DNA of 64,000 bases from Prorocentrum cordatum (lineage: Eukaryota > Sar > Dinophyceae > Prorocentrales > Prorocentraceae): assembly GCA_963575745.1 (NCBI GenBank), contig CAUYUJ010000197.1, positions 52,944 to 116,943 of the forward strand, written 5' to 3'. The position numbers and the translations under genes are program-made. Below the pieces are notes generated by a model, which was not told where the DNA came from, did no database searches, and saw only the letters and a list, made by a program, of their open reading frames with translations. Shown piece after piece: positions 42,331-52,923 of the stretch; within the stretch, counting starts at the first letter, position 1, and each line of letters opens with the position of its first letter.

Positions 42331-42591
42331 TTCTTTGGTTTTTTGGGGGCCAAGATCCTTTCATTTCTACTTGTGCTATCCTGGGCCTCTTCCTGGCCGC
42401 GAGGATGCCCGGAACAATTAGAAACGAGCACAGTTAGAAACGACCACGATTAGAGATGAACGACGTGTAGTGCTGCCTCGGTTGCTCCAGACCTTTCTGA
42501 AGCCCAGCATCCGCGCCGTGCGGCGTTTTCGAGAGCTGGGCCCGTATACCTTCGTTGCTGGATCCGTGGGCTTTGTTCCCCTGTCCTGGCT

Positions 42592-42655
42592 CAGGAGGAG
42601 GAGGAGGAAAAGGAGGAGGAGGAGGAGGAGGGCGAGGAGGAGGAGGAGGAGGATC
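42592..42655. repeat. (GGA)n array inside the retrotransposon
   Basis: AGGAGGAGGAAAAGGAGGAGG and similar, disrupting the connector-to-RNase H frame. Confidence 0.93.
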
Positions 42656-42829
42656 TCCCTCCCCCGCCCGCTTCCAGGAGTATCCAGGGGCGGCGTTGTC
42701 CTGGACCTCCCGTCCCTGGATTCCTGCCAGGGGGGCTATGCGCCACCGGTGTCACGGGTGGTCCGGTTGCCAATTCCTCGTGCTTCGTCGTGCCGCCTTG
42801 GCTTTGGTCCGACTCTGCCATGGCGAGGA

Positions 42830-43340
42830 TTTCGATTGGGATTGCGGTGTCACGGGCATAGTCGACTCGGCTCGTCAAACGGTGCTCCGTGCGGAATTGG
42901 CTGCCGTGGTCGAGTGCGTTCGGTATGTTGACCCGCCCCAGGGCCTACAGGTGGTCACCGGCAACACCAAAACAGTCAAAGCTTTCCTTGCGGTTTCGAC
43001 CTGTGGTGGGAGTTTTGGGGTCCGCTGGCGGCTCGCGCTGGTGCATTTTGGACTTCTCACATTCCCGTCCACCTCCGGGAGGCCTCCCAAAAGCTCGCCC
43101 GTTTTGGCGACTCTGTGGATTGGGGCCATGTTGTGCTTAACCCGGTCGCCGGCGAGTTGGCCCAAATTCGGTCGATCGAGTGCCAGGTCCCCCTTGATGT
43201 TGTGCGGCGTAATAACGATTCAGTTTCCTCCGCCTGCCTCGTCCTCAAGCGTAATGCAACGGTTTGTCTTGCATGTGCTGCACTGCGCGCAGAACCCACT
43301 CGGCGCCCGACCAAGCAGACCATCGACCGTGTGCTTCGCA
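42830..43340 (+). pseudogene. RNase H domain of the plus-strand element
   Basis: The plus frame reads DCGVTGIVDSARQTVLRAEL (catalytic Glu in AEL), then AAVVECVRYVDPPQGLQVVT and GNTKTVKAFLAV, where the third catalytic Asp of the usual VTD is Gly/Asn. In a second frame SVDWGHVVLNPVAGELAQIR follows at the position of the C-terminal part. The active-site change and frame shifts make it a remnant. Confidence 0.72.
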
Positions 43341-43969
43341 GGCGTCGGCGGATCTAGTCTGATGTCAGGGGGTCGTCGCACGTTTGGGGACTCGACTTCG
43401 ATGTCTGGTCCTGTGGGGTGTGCAAGGCCTCGGTCTGCGATGCGGCCCCCTCCCTTCATGCGCGCCCGTGCTCTAGTTGCCCTGCTTCTGGAGGTGGAGG
43501 TTCGGCGGCGTCGGGGGAGGAGGCGGAGGTTTCGAGAAAGCGATGGGTCAGGCCCGGGCGCCAGCTACCTCCAAGGGACGACTCCCTATGGAGGAGGTTG
43601 GCCCTTGACCCGCCGCCTGAGCGTGTCCCGCCCTGGGTGGCCGGGAAGCCCGTCCACCCCATCCCACATGCTTTTGTGGCGGAACAGCTCATTTACAGCT
43701 TGCGGTGGATGCGGATCGTTGGCCATAGCTCGCCCAGATACCCTGCGGGAGCTCTGCCCTGCCGCCGTTTTGGGGCCGCACGCTACCACCGAGCACAGGC
43801 TCGAGGTCGTGCAACGTCTGCGCAAAGGACTCCCGCCCTCCAAGACCTCTCGCTCCTGGTTGCACTAATTGTCTTGGCCTGCCCGTCAACCCCTGCAGTA
43901 GTGCATTCTGGAGTTTGGCTGGCGGCGGTGCGCAGTACCAAAAAAAACTCCTCCAATCCTGCTCCTCGA

Positions 43970-44075
43970 CGTCCTTTTCCTCCTCCTCCTCCTCCTCTTT
44001 CCTCCTGTTCCTCCTCCTTCCTCCTCCTTCTCCTTTTCCTCCTCCTCCTCCTCCTCCTCCTCCTCCCCCCATCTT
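43970..44075. repeat. (TCC)n array
   Basis: CCTCCTCCTCC with TTT interruptions after an A7 run (43941-43947). CT-rich sequence with CACCCGCATCCTGCTC tandem units (44285-44380) follows. Confidence 0.92.
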
Positions 44076-44519
44076 CTTCTGCCTGCTCCTCCGCGTTCCT
44101 CCTCCGCGTGCGGGTGCTCCTCGCCTCCTCTGTTCCTCCCCCCTCCCTTTTCCTCCTCTGATGCTCATCCTCGTTCTTCCTTCGCTGTCTCCCTTGGCCG
44201 CCCTCCTGCTCTCTCCTCCTGCTCATCCTCCCCCTCGTTTTCCCCCTCCTACTCCAGGTTTGTTTCGAAGTTGGCCCAGGCCTCCTCACCCGCATCCTCA
44301 CCCGCATCACCCGTATCCTGCTCACCCGCATCCTGCTCCCTCACCCGCATCCTGCTCCCTCCTCACCCGCATCCTGCTCCCTCCTCTTCCTCCTCCTCCT
44401 CTTTCCCATCCTCCTCGTCTCCGCCTTCTTCCTTCTCCTCCGTTTTCGCTGCTCTTCTTCGCCCTTCTCTCCTCTTTCCTTCTTCTCCTTCTTCTGCCCT
44501 TCATCACTCTCTCACTGTA

Positions 44520-44900
44520 CTTCTTTATGTTTCTCTCTCTCTCTCTCTATTATTACTATTATTCTTCGTAGTCTCTCTCTCTCTCTCACTGTCTCTCTCC
44601 CCTCTATCTCTTGATATGTCCCCTTTGTTTGATATACACATGTGTATATATATATATATATACAAATGTAAATGCCCCTTTCTTCGTTGAGTTTGTTTTG
44701 TTGTCCTTCTCCCTCGATCCAACTATATATATATATACCCCTCTCGCTCCTTAGTTGTTGGGTCCGTTATCTTTTTTTTCTCTCTCTCTCTCTCTCTTTC
44801 TCGTTCGCTCTTTTTTTGTTCTCTCTCTCTCTCTCTTGTTATCCCTCCTTCTCGTTATCTCTCTGGCGGCCAGCGCCACGTTATCTATCTCAAAACCTGC
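44520..44900. repeat. (CT)n, (TA)n and mixed low-complexity DNA
   Basis: TCTCTC runs at 44533, 44573, 44780 and 44820 alternate with TATATA runs at 44645 and 44725. No gene is recognised from 43871 to 45774 apart from short unplaceable frames. Confidence 0.9.
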
Positions 44901-45774
44901 CTCATTCCCTCTCTCTCTATCTCTCCCGTCCTCATTTCCCTTCCCCTTCCCCCTCCCCGCCCTTGTTCCTGGTGTCGCTGGCCTTCGGGGGCTGTTCTCG
45001 CCGCCACGGCCAAAAGGCAGCGGCAGACAGACCCGCCAGGTCGGGCCAGGGACCGGCTTCGCGAGCGAAGCTTCGCCCTGACCGCATCCAGGACGGTTTT
45101 GTAGTCTCTCTCTCTCCACTGTGGATCGCGACTGGGCGAAGCATGACGAGCTGGACTGGGTGGTTCACGAAGCAGCACGAAGCACGAGCGCGCAGCCCCA
45201 GCTCACGAGAAGGAAGAGACGGATCCGAGGACACGCTCCAGAAACAAAAAAAACAAGAAACAAGGAAACGCCTTCGGCCCATCCTCGGCCCTCGGAGGAA
45301 GCCCGTGGAAGGGCGGAGGAAGCCAGCGGAAGTGAACTGGCGGCGCGGCGGCTCCGCCGGCGGCAGGCTGGGGGAAGGAGGGCTTGGGGGGGCGCGCAGC
45401 GGGGGGGCGATCGAGGGAGGCGGCAGCGAGGGCCGCAGGGAAGGGCTCCCCTTTGAGGGCCCCGGAAGGGGGTCTTCTAGGGCCCCAGAGGGGGGGGCCT
45501 TTCGGGCTTCGGGCCCGAAAAAGGCCCCGTTACCCCTCCCCCCTCCCCCCCCCCCTTCATGTGTCGCCTCCCATGAATTCGCGCCCAGGCAGCCGAGGGT
45601 AGAAGCGACACGGCATCACCTTGGGGGGTACGGCTGCGACGGGCGAGAGGGGGGCTCTTGGGGTGCTCGCCTGCGTTCTTCCGGGGCCTTTCGGCGTGCC
45701 GAGCGTGCCGCGGCGGTGGCCTCGTGTGGCGCTCGCGCTCCTCTATTGTTCTTCTCCATATTTCTCGTATAATT

Positions 45775-45920
45775 CTTACTATTATGTTCCTTCTTCTTGT
45801 GATTCGTATTCTTAATTTGTCTTACTATCCTTATTACTATCACTACTACTATTATTATTACTACTATTAATATTATTATTGTTCTTACTATTATGATTAT
45901 TATTCTTATTATTTTGATTT
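45775..45920. repeat. T-rich (ATT)n tract
   Basis: ACTATTATTATTACTACTATT-type sequence, roughly complementary to the A-rich tract at 24283-24410. Confidence 0.9.
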
Positions 45921-46683
45921 TCTCTCCTGTCGGCCGTTATTGGCAGTCTTCTTCCTCCACTTCCCCCCTCTTCCTTTCCTGCCGTGTTCCTCCTGCTCTC
46001 GCTCTTCTGTCCTCTTCCCCCCCATTCCTTCCCCACTATCCCTCGGCTCCCTCCGATTCATTCTGGACGTGCGGGCTCCCTAGTTGGCACAGGCGCGCTC
46101 CCCAGCGGAGCCCGCACGACTCCGGCGTTTGTGCGCTCCGCCTCTGCTTTGCTATGTGTTCTCTTCCTCGTCCTCTTCCTCGTCCTCTTCCTCGTGATGC
46201 GCACTCCTCCACTCGGCAGTCCCTGGTTTTTCCGGCCCCGCCGTGCTTGGGCCGAGCCGCCTGGGTGGACAGTCGAGGAGGTCCTCGTCCTTGAGAGAGA
46301 GTCTTCGGGCCAGGTGCCCCCCCGTGAGCGGGGCCCCCTCTGAGCGGCGACGCCGCACGCCGCCGAGTTTGCCGCGCCTCTCTCTGAGCGTGGCTCCCTC
46401 GTCTCGTCGGCGGAGCCATTCGTGCCCCGCTCTTCCCCGAAATCCGCTGGCATCACGTTTTGCAGCCCGCAGCCCCCAGAGACCCCGACCGCTTCCCCTG
46501 GGGGCAGTCCTCCGTGCCGGATCAGTTTTTTGGCGGCCCCGGGGCCTGGCAGCGGCCCCCGAGGGCCGAGCTCGCGGACAGAGCTCCGAGCGCGAGCGCG
46601 AGCACGAAGCCATACGCCGTCCGGCGCGTGGGCGGGAGAGTCGGCGTTCGAGCTTTCACAGCCAGTGCGCCTGCTAAAGGGGC
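45921..46683. other. No gene recognised
   Basis: CT-rich then GC-rich DNA. CGTCCTCTTCCT is tandemly repeated three times at 46165-46195. Confidence 0.5.
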
Positions 46684-46722
46684 CGGGAGGAGGAGGAGGA
46701 GGAGGAGGAGGAGGAGGAGGAG
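46684..46722. repeat. (GGA)n array
   Basis: Short pure GGA run; a smaller one at 46775-46795. Confidence 0.93.
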
Positions 46723-46976
46723 AACGCTCCAGCCCAGACGCTCAAGTTGTTCGCCCACCGTGCCCAACGTAAAAAGGAGGAGGAGGAGGAGGAGGGCCAG
46801 GCGTAACCTGTTGGCCTCATGGCCTGAGTCGGCATCCGCCCTCTTTTTTCCGCACGAGCGCTGCAGCCACGACGCGCAAGCTCGCCCAGCACAGAGGGAG
46901 GAGGCGGAACCAGGACAGGGCTGGTGACGACGCCTCCTCGCAGATCTGGGTCTCTCTCTCTCTCTCTACGGGGCGT

Positions 46977-47153
46977 GAAAACGACCACAGCCACTGCTTT
47001 CCTTTTGCTGCCGCCTTCTAGCCCGCAGAAACAAAGCAGTGGTTGTGGTCATTTTCGTTGAGCTTGGCACCAGGGAAATGACCACAACCACTGCTTCTTT
47101 TTCGGCCGACTGGAAGGCGGCGCAAACAAGAAGCAGTGGCTGTGGTCATTTTC
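46977..47153. repeat. Nested inverted repeat (hairpin of hairpins)
   Basis: The 23-mer GAAAA(C/T)GACCACAGCCA plus CTGCTT occurs four times in alternating orientation: 46977 plus, 47034 minus, 47075 plus, 47130 minus. Each plus/minus pair makes a hairpin. The two hairpins are also inverse copies of each other across an 18-bp centre (47057-47074). The arms (46977-47056 and 47075-47153) agree through their loops as well. Confidence 0.93.
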
Positions 47154-47427
47154 CCGTCCCGCACTCTCTCTCTCTCTGCCCAGGGATACGCGGGCGGCCC
47201 TGCCGGGTCGGGCCCCCCTCCCCAGACGTCCAGCGTGCCGGTGTGTTCGAGGCACGGGCCCCCGACCTTTCTCGACCACGCCCCCGGGGGCGGCTGCTCG
47301 CCCCGAGCCCTTCTGTTGACGGCCCCGACAGGCCTGGTATAGAAGGGCCACGGGAGGCCGCAGACGATGGAGCACCGCCGTGTGGATTTTGTTAAGCCAG
47401 GACGCTTCGGGAACGCCCCGGAGGCCT

Positions 47428-47590
47428 CCAGATGGGGTCGGAGTATGGTCAACGCACCGAGTAAGGATGCAGGCTGGTATCCAGGGTGCCCTTCTGTCCT
47501 GGCCTCTGCGGCCCGTCTTTTGTCTTTTTCGTTGACCCGCCGCCCAAATAATTCCAGCTTCGGGCCGACCAAAACTATATACACAGACGC
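47428..47590. mobile_element. Fam-C MITE-like element, diverged copy
   Basis: GGTCAACGCACCGAGTAAGG, CAGGGTGCCCTTCTGTCC and TTCGTTGACCCGCCGCCCAA correspond in order to the Fam-C interior. The right terminal repeat is lost. Confidence 0.6.
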
Positions 47591-47764
47591 CCTCCCATGG
47601 ATTGTTCCTGGGCCTCAGGGCAGGATGGCCGCGTACAGATCGCCACTGCGAGCCAGCGACCTTATACACCGCCGCCCTCCTTGAAAGCACTTGCAAAATT
47701 AGTCGGAGGGTGTCTGTGTACATGTAATGAGTCTTTAGGACCCGTCCTTCAGCAGGGAGGAGGA

Positions 47765-48557
47765 ATCATGGAGGAGGAGGACTAGTGCAAACCCACGAGT
47801 CATCAACGATGTTGGGATACACGGGTAAATCCTCCCGTCAAGCTCCCCCTTCATAGGCCCTGCAACTGTTCATTTTCCACAGACGGAACTGCCTCGTTGG
47901 AAGACAACCGTTTGAAGACCCTGAAGCATGCAAGAACATTGTTCTCGGGATTCCAACGCCACGGGTCAACTTGATTGTTGCGTCTTGACGATCCTGAACC
48001 GTGCCAGCACGCCATTCTTGGGACTTCAATGCCGCGAATCAAGGTAACTGTTGCGCCCTCCGAATCCCGAATCCTTCAAACACATCGTTGCTAGTCCGTT
48101 GATCGTGAGAACCCGTGAAACTTTTCAACTTTTTGAAATGAATGTGCGCAACGCTAAGGCGAGAGCCACAGTTTGAACAGGAACCGCCCTCAATCCGTGA
48201 GGGTTTCGCAACATTTTAAAACGACTGTGCGCGGCGCGGAGGCGAGAGCCACATTTTGTAAACGGGTCGCCCTTAATCCGCGAAGCTCTCTAATCTTTTA
48301 GAGCGAATGTGCGCAGCGCGGAGGCGAGAGCCACATTTTGTAGTCGGGTCACTCTCAATCCGCGAAGCTCTTGCAGTTTTTAAGACCGAATGTGCGCGGC
48401 GCGGAGGCGAGAGCCACGTTTTGAAAACGACAAGCCCTCCATCTGTGAAACTAAGCTTGAGGGTCATACATGATGAGGAACTCTCAGGCGGAACGCCCAG
48501 CCCGCCCTAAAAACTTGCTCCGAAGTGCGACAGGGAAAAGTTACTCATAAGGGAGAT
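47765..48557 (+). repeat. Composite Fam-R repeat, copy 3
   Basis: Starts GGAGGAGGACTAGTGCAAAC and carries GAAGACAACCGTTTGAAGAC, GGGACTTCAATGCCGCGAAT and GTAACTGTTGCGCCCTC. Four units of about 82-83 bp follow (GCGAGAGCCAC at 48159, 48242, 48324 and 48407), then the tail GGCGGAACGCCCAGCCCGCC and ATGAATGGAGGAGG. This is the most regular of the three copies. Confidence 0.92.
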
Positions 48558-48680
48558 GAATGGAGGAGGAGGAGGAGGAGGAGGAGGAGGAGGAGGAGGA
48601 GGAGGAGGAGGAGGACGAGGGGGAGGGGAAGTAGGAGGGGGGAGGGGAGGGGGAGGAGGAGAGGAGGAGGAGGAGGAGGC
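48558..48680. repeat. (GGA)n array
   Basis: Right-hand boundary array of composite copy 3. Confidence 0.95.
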
Positions 48681-48866
48681 GAGGGCGGCGCCGACCACGG
48701 GGTCGGACTGCTTCGAGGCACCGGGAGGTCTGGGGCCCCTCGTCCCTGGGTGCGCGGGCGGACGGCGGCAGGGACCGCCTTGCGGCGCGCCCGGCGGAGG
48801 TGCACCGCATCTCGCCGGAGTGGTACGAGGCCCCGAGCGGCCCCGTCGCGTGTCCCTGCTCTGGGC

Positions 48867-49012
48867 CTCCTCGATCGTCGATTTTCGATGCTCGAGCCTC
48901 GATGCTCGAGCCTCGATCCTCGAGCCTCGGTCCTCGCTCGATGCTCGATCCTCGACTCGAGGCTCGATGCTCGAATCTCGAGCCTTGATCCTCGATCCTG
49001 GATGCCTCGTCC
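48867..49012. repeat. CTCGATCCTCGAG-type tandem repeat
   Basis: About 11 imperfect units of TCGATGCTCGAGCC/TCGATCCTCGAGCC, each internally palindromic. Fragments of the same motif occur at 11577 and 12066. Confidence 0.88.
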
Positions 49013-49210
49013 CAGAGACGGTCTGTTCGCGTTGTGTCGACCTGGGGCGACCCCGCCGCGGGCATTCTGCGTTGGGCGCCGCCGGCGACCCAGAATCCGT
49101 AGATGCCGAACGACCTGACGTTTCGGAAACGGTCGATCGTTCAAGGTAGAACGATCCCCGCGATATCAACAAACACATTTCCAGGGTCGGCACGACACGA
49201 ACCTGAGTTT

Positions 49211-49418
49211 AGCTGGGGTCGGAGGATCGCGCCGCGTCGCCGATGCATCGGCGATGCAGCGTTTTGATGTGGCGTTCGATGTTCTCCACGCCGCTGCATC
49301 GCCGACATCGCCCATGTAACGATCCCCGATGCATCGTCGATGCGACGCCGATGCATCGGCGATGCATCGGCGATGCGGCGATACCCTCCGACCCCATCCA
49401 CTCCGATCCCATCTGGGA
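49211..49418. mobile_element. Fam-G foldback/MITE element, copy 2
   Basis: AGCTGGGGTCGGAGGATCGC at the left and GACCCCATCCACTCCGATCC ... CCCATCTGGG at the right are inverted. The interior holds CGCCGATGCATCGGCGATGC units and GATGTTCTCCACGCCG, shared with the other copies. Confidence 0.83.
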
Positions 49419-49617
49419 GGCCTCTATGAGGTCCCCAGGCGTCCAGCGTTTTGGAAAACAACGAGACGGAGTTTTCTGTTTTTGGCCCCAGGGTTTGAGG
49501 ATTGACGTTCGCGGATCGCCGGAGTGGTGCGAGGTCCGTGCTGCGGAAAGTCGGATGTTGCCAAGCCCAGGCCTCTTGTCGCTAAAAAGCACGATGGGTT
49601 TCTGTTGTATATTCTAT

Positions 49618-49705
49618 TCTAGTTTTCGGAATCTGGGGGCCCTCCCCGAGCTCCGGGACCGTCAACCAGCAGCTCGGGATGGAAAACCCGCCATGGGGAA
49701 GGGGC
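49618..49705 (-). repeat. Fam-B fragment
   Basis: GGGGGCCCTCCCCGAGCTCC, GGGACCGTCAACCAGCAGCT and CCATGGGGAAGG agree with the core of 61421-61604 in the same orientation. Confidence 0.7.
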
Positions 49706-49849
49706 CCAGGGGGTCCACGGAAACACGACCCAACTTCGGAGATCTTGGGGGGGAAGGAGAAGAGGAAAGGGAGATGAGGAAGGAATGGGAAGAGGGATGG
49801 GGAGAGGGAGAATTCGGCAACGACGATGTCTAGTTTCGGCCGCCACAGT

Positions 49850-50395
49850 GAGTGCCATCTCGTGGCCTCTTGGGGCTTCTCAGAGCGTCCTTTTTTGAAG
49901 CATTTTTTAAAGCATCAAACCTTCCTGTTGGATTGCTGTAGGAAACGCACCGGGGGTTCTATATGGAAACCCGGTGGGTATTCTTTTGGGTTCCACTCGA
50001 AAGCAATAGGAACCGTCTTTCTTGGAAACCCATCAGAACCAGATTGGCAACTACGGAAGATATCGCATTGAAATAGCATCGGAATCTTTTCTTTTTCGAT
50101 CCACACGGGCATATTACTGGGATCCCACCAGGACCCACATGTAACTCGAGAAACACCTGTCCTCTTTGACCCATATTGTGCCCCGATTGGCGTCCTATTG
50201 TTATCCGTGTGGTGTCCAAAAGGAGCCATTGGAACCCAATGGAAATCCAAAATCCAATCGAGATCCCCATCACAGGCTGGTGACAGGACTGGACGGGTTA
50301 AGTTGTTTTTGCATCCATGCCCTAAATCTACATCGTTTCATTGGAGCCGCATAACCTTTTGCCTGAAAATCCTGCTCCTTATGGAAACAGGGAAC
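49850..50395. other. Lower-GC island with degenerate GGAAACCCA repeats
   Basis: No gene is recognised. Motifs such as GGAAACCCGGTGGG, GGAAACCCATCAG and GGAACCCAATGGAAATCC recur irregularly. Composition is clearly less GC-rich than on either side. Confidence 0.55.
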
Positions 50396-50399
50396 AACC

Positions 50400-51490
50400 A
50401 TCATTCGCATCGGAAGACGCAGAGGAACACGCGCGCTCCCAGAGCGGAAATGCCGCCAACAAGTCGGTGGTACATTTCCAGTATTTACGTGCGGAGCTCA
50501 CAATTTTACCATCATAGACATGCTTTCGCCCTCGCGCCTCATCGTCTGGCAACGACGCAACCGTATGTGTTCGCACGTGCGGAAGCATGCGCACCCAGGA
50601 AAGCGGACATGTGGCCAAGCAATCATTGGTAAATTTTCAGCCAATTCATATGGATTTCACATTCTGTTTTTGCATCAAAAGTTATGTTTGTCATCGCCCC
50701 CATCGTCTGACAACAGCAGAAAACATGATGCCTGCACGCTCCCGGAAGCATGCGTACCCAGGAGGGTGGACATGTTGTGAAGAAATCGATGGTTCAGTTC
50801 TAGCCGAGGCACGTTGTTTTCAAGGCGTGTTTGACATCGCAGACAACCTTAGTCCTCGCGCCTCATCGCCTGGCAATATCAAAACCGTATGTTTTCGCAT
50901 TCGCGGCCGCATGCGTACCCAAGAGGGCAGTAGTGTGGACACGAAACCGGTGGTAACGTTCTAACCAATACAGGTGGATTTCAACTTGCGTTTTTTTGTA
51001 TCATCGGCCACGTTTGTCCTCGCGCCTCATCGTGTGGCAACGGCGCAACCGCATGCGCTTGCAACTGCGAGCGTGCGTGCCAAGGGGGGGCGGACATGTT
51101 GCCAAAAAATCGGTGGTAACATTCGAGCCATTGCGTGTGGATTCCACTATGTTGTTTTTTGCCTGTCAGACAACTGTTGCCCTCGCGCGTCATCGCCTGG
51201 CAAGAACAAGACAATATGTTTCTGCATCCGTGGAAGCATGCGTACCCAGGAAGACAGAAATATGGCCAAGAACCCGGTTGTAAAACTCAAGCCACTGCGT
51301 GTGGCTTTCCCGCAGGCGTTTGCATCATAGGCCATGTTTACCCTCGCGCCCCATCGTCTGGCAATTGCATAACTGCATGCCTGCGCAATTGCGGAAGCAT
51401 GCGTACCCAGGAGGGCGGAACGTGCACAAGAAATCGTTGGTTAAATTCCAGCCAGTGCATGCATATTTCAAATTGTGCTGTTTGGCATCG
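50400..51490. repeat. 165-bp tandem satellite, six to seven units
   Basis: GGAAGCATGCGTACCCAGGA or a close variant recurs at about 50583, 50747, 50909, 51073, 51236 and 51397. Each unit also has CTCGCGCCTCATCGTCTGGC, (A/C)AACCGTATG, and GCCAAGAAATCGGTGGTAA-like sequence. Units differ by 10-25 percent by eye. The unit is AT-richer than the surroundings. Confidence 0.9.
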
Positions 51491-51514
51491 CGAGCAGTTT
51501 TTGTTTTCGCCTTG

Positions 51515-51920
51515 CAGAGGCTTCAGAGCGCTCAGGCGCTCGGAGGCCTCTGCCAAACGCCTAGGCGCCCAGAAGCTTTTGCAAAGCGCCCAGGCGACCG
51601 GAAGCTTTTACAGAGCGCTCAGAAGCCTCACAGCGCGCTCAGGTCCTCAGATGTCTTTGCAATGAGCTCAGGCGCTCAGAAGCATCTGCACAGCGCCCAG
51701 GCGTTCAGAAGCCTCCACGGAGCGCTCAGGCCCTCATAAGCATCCGCAGAACGCTCAGGCGCTCAGAAGTCCTTGCAGCGCGCCCAGGCGCCCAGATGCC
51801 TCTACAACGCGCTCAGGCGCTCAGAAGCCTCCGCAAAGCGCTCAGGCGCTCAGATGATTCTGCTGATCGTTCAGGCGCTCAGAAGCTTCATAAGCCCCTG
51901 CAGAGCGCGCGCGCTTTTGT
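51515..51920. repeat. 33-bp tandem satellite
   Basis: About 12 imperfect units of CAGGCGCTCAGAAGCCTCTG plus CAAAGCGCT follow directly on the 165-bp array. Confidence 0.9.
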
Positions 51921-51924
51921 GAAG

Positions 51925-52130
51925 GCTGGTTGTAAAGTGGCCGCTCTGGTTCCAAAGGGCCCCGTCTGGGTTGTGAACTGGCCGTTATGGTTGTAAAGTG
52001 GGCTGTTCTGGTTGTAAAGTGGTCGCTACCAGAAGGAAAGCCAGCGAATTCCATAGTTTGCTGGTTGTAAAGAACCAATCTCGGATGCAAGGTGTCGTCC
52101 GGGTTGTAAAGAGACCAAATTTCGGGCAGA
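51925..52130. repeat. GGTTGTAAAGTGG short tandem repeat
   Basis: About six copies of TGGTTGTAAAGTGGCCG with 25-40-bp spacing. Confidence 0.75.
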
Positions 52131-52134
52131 GGGC

Positions 52135-52690
52135 CACGGCTTGGTGGGCGAGCAGGCCAAGGGGCCTGGACCAGGGGTGCGAGAGAGCCACAGCCCGAGG
52201 GAGGCAGGCCGAAGGAGGGGGTGGTGGTGGAGGCGGGAGGGGGGCCACGAACGAACGAACGAGCGATTGACGAAGGACCGAAAACCAACGGTCGGGGGGC
52301 ATTCGGCCAGAGGGAGGCGGGTCGCGTGGCCCTGGGCCAGGAGGGAACGGGCCGCGGCCTGAGATGTGGCACAGGGCCACACAGGCCAAGGGTCTTGGAC
52401 CGGGGCGGAGAGAGCCACAGCCTTAGGGGCCAGGGGCGGGAGGGGCATCGGGGGACCACGCTTGAACGAACGAGGATCGAACGGTTTGGGGGGAAGTCGG
52501 GGGTGGCCACGGCCAGAAGGAAAGGGGCCGCGTGGCCCCAGGCCAGCTTGGCCCGAGAGGGGGCAGAGGGCCACCTCCCTGATGGGCAGGCCAAGGCGCC
52601 AGCTGGGGATAGAGCCACGGCCTGAGGGGAGGCAGGCCAGGGACCAGGGGGCGGCCACGAACGGAGGAACGGGAACGGACGAGAACAAAG
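52135..52690. repeat. About 215-bp imperfect tandem repeat, three units
   Basis: GGCCAAGGG(G/T)(C/)CTGGACC followed by GAGAGAGCCACAGCC recurs at about 52158 and 52385. GGCCACGAACGAACGAACGA and its variants recur at 52241, 52460 and 52652. Confidence 0.75.
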
Positions 52691-52751
52691 ATGCCCGAGC
52701 TCCAGAGCACTGCTGCGTCAGAGAATCTGGTTCCCAGGCTCCGACAGGGGG

Positions 52752-52891
52752 CCACACGCGAACCCTACCCCTACCCCCCACGATTTCTGAGGAGGAGGGT
52801 GGGGTTCACTTCGCTCGGGGGCTCCCGAACAAAGTGAACCCCACCCTCCCCCTCAGAAATCGTGGGGGGTAGGGGTAGGGTTCGCATGTGG
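52752..52891. repeat. Perfect-class hairpin with 60-bp arms
   Basis: The left arm 52752-52811 and right arm 52832-52891 are inverse at 58 of 60 positions, with a 20-nt loop. The arms contain AACCCTACCCCTACCCCCCA, a telomere-like stretch, and TGGGGTTCACTT. The loop (CGCTCGGGGGCTCCCGAACA) can pair further. Confidence 0.95.
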
Positions 52892-52923
52892 ACCCCTATC
52901 CGACGCTGTGAGTTGCTGGCGAC

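Larger units (their letters stand above)
40561..43870 (+). mobile_element. Second decayed non-LTR retrotransposon (RT to RNase H)
   Basis: On the plus strand, reverse transcriptase pieces (40600-41700), a connector with a CCHC-like finger (41700-42330) and RNase H (about 42830-43340) follow each other in the order expected for a dinoflagellate element. The endonuclease is missing, unless lost at the TCC array. Frames change at least five times. A CT-rich tract (41275-41370) and a GGA array (42592-42655) interrupt it. The 3' end is uncertain. Confidence 0.8.
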
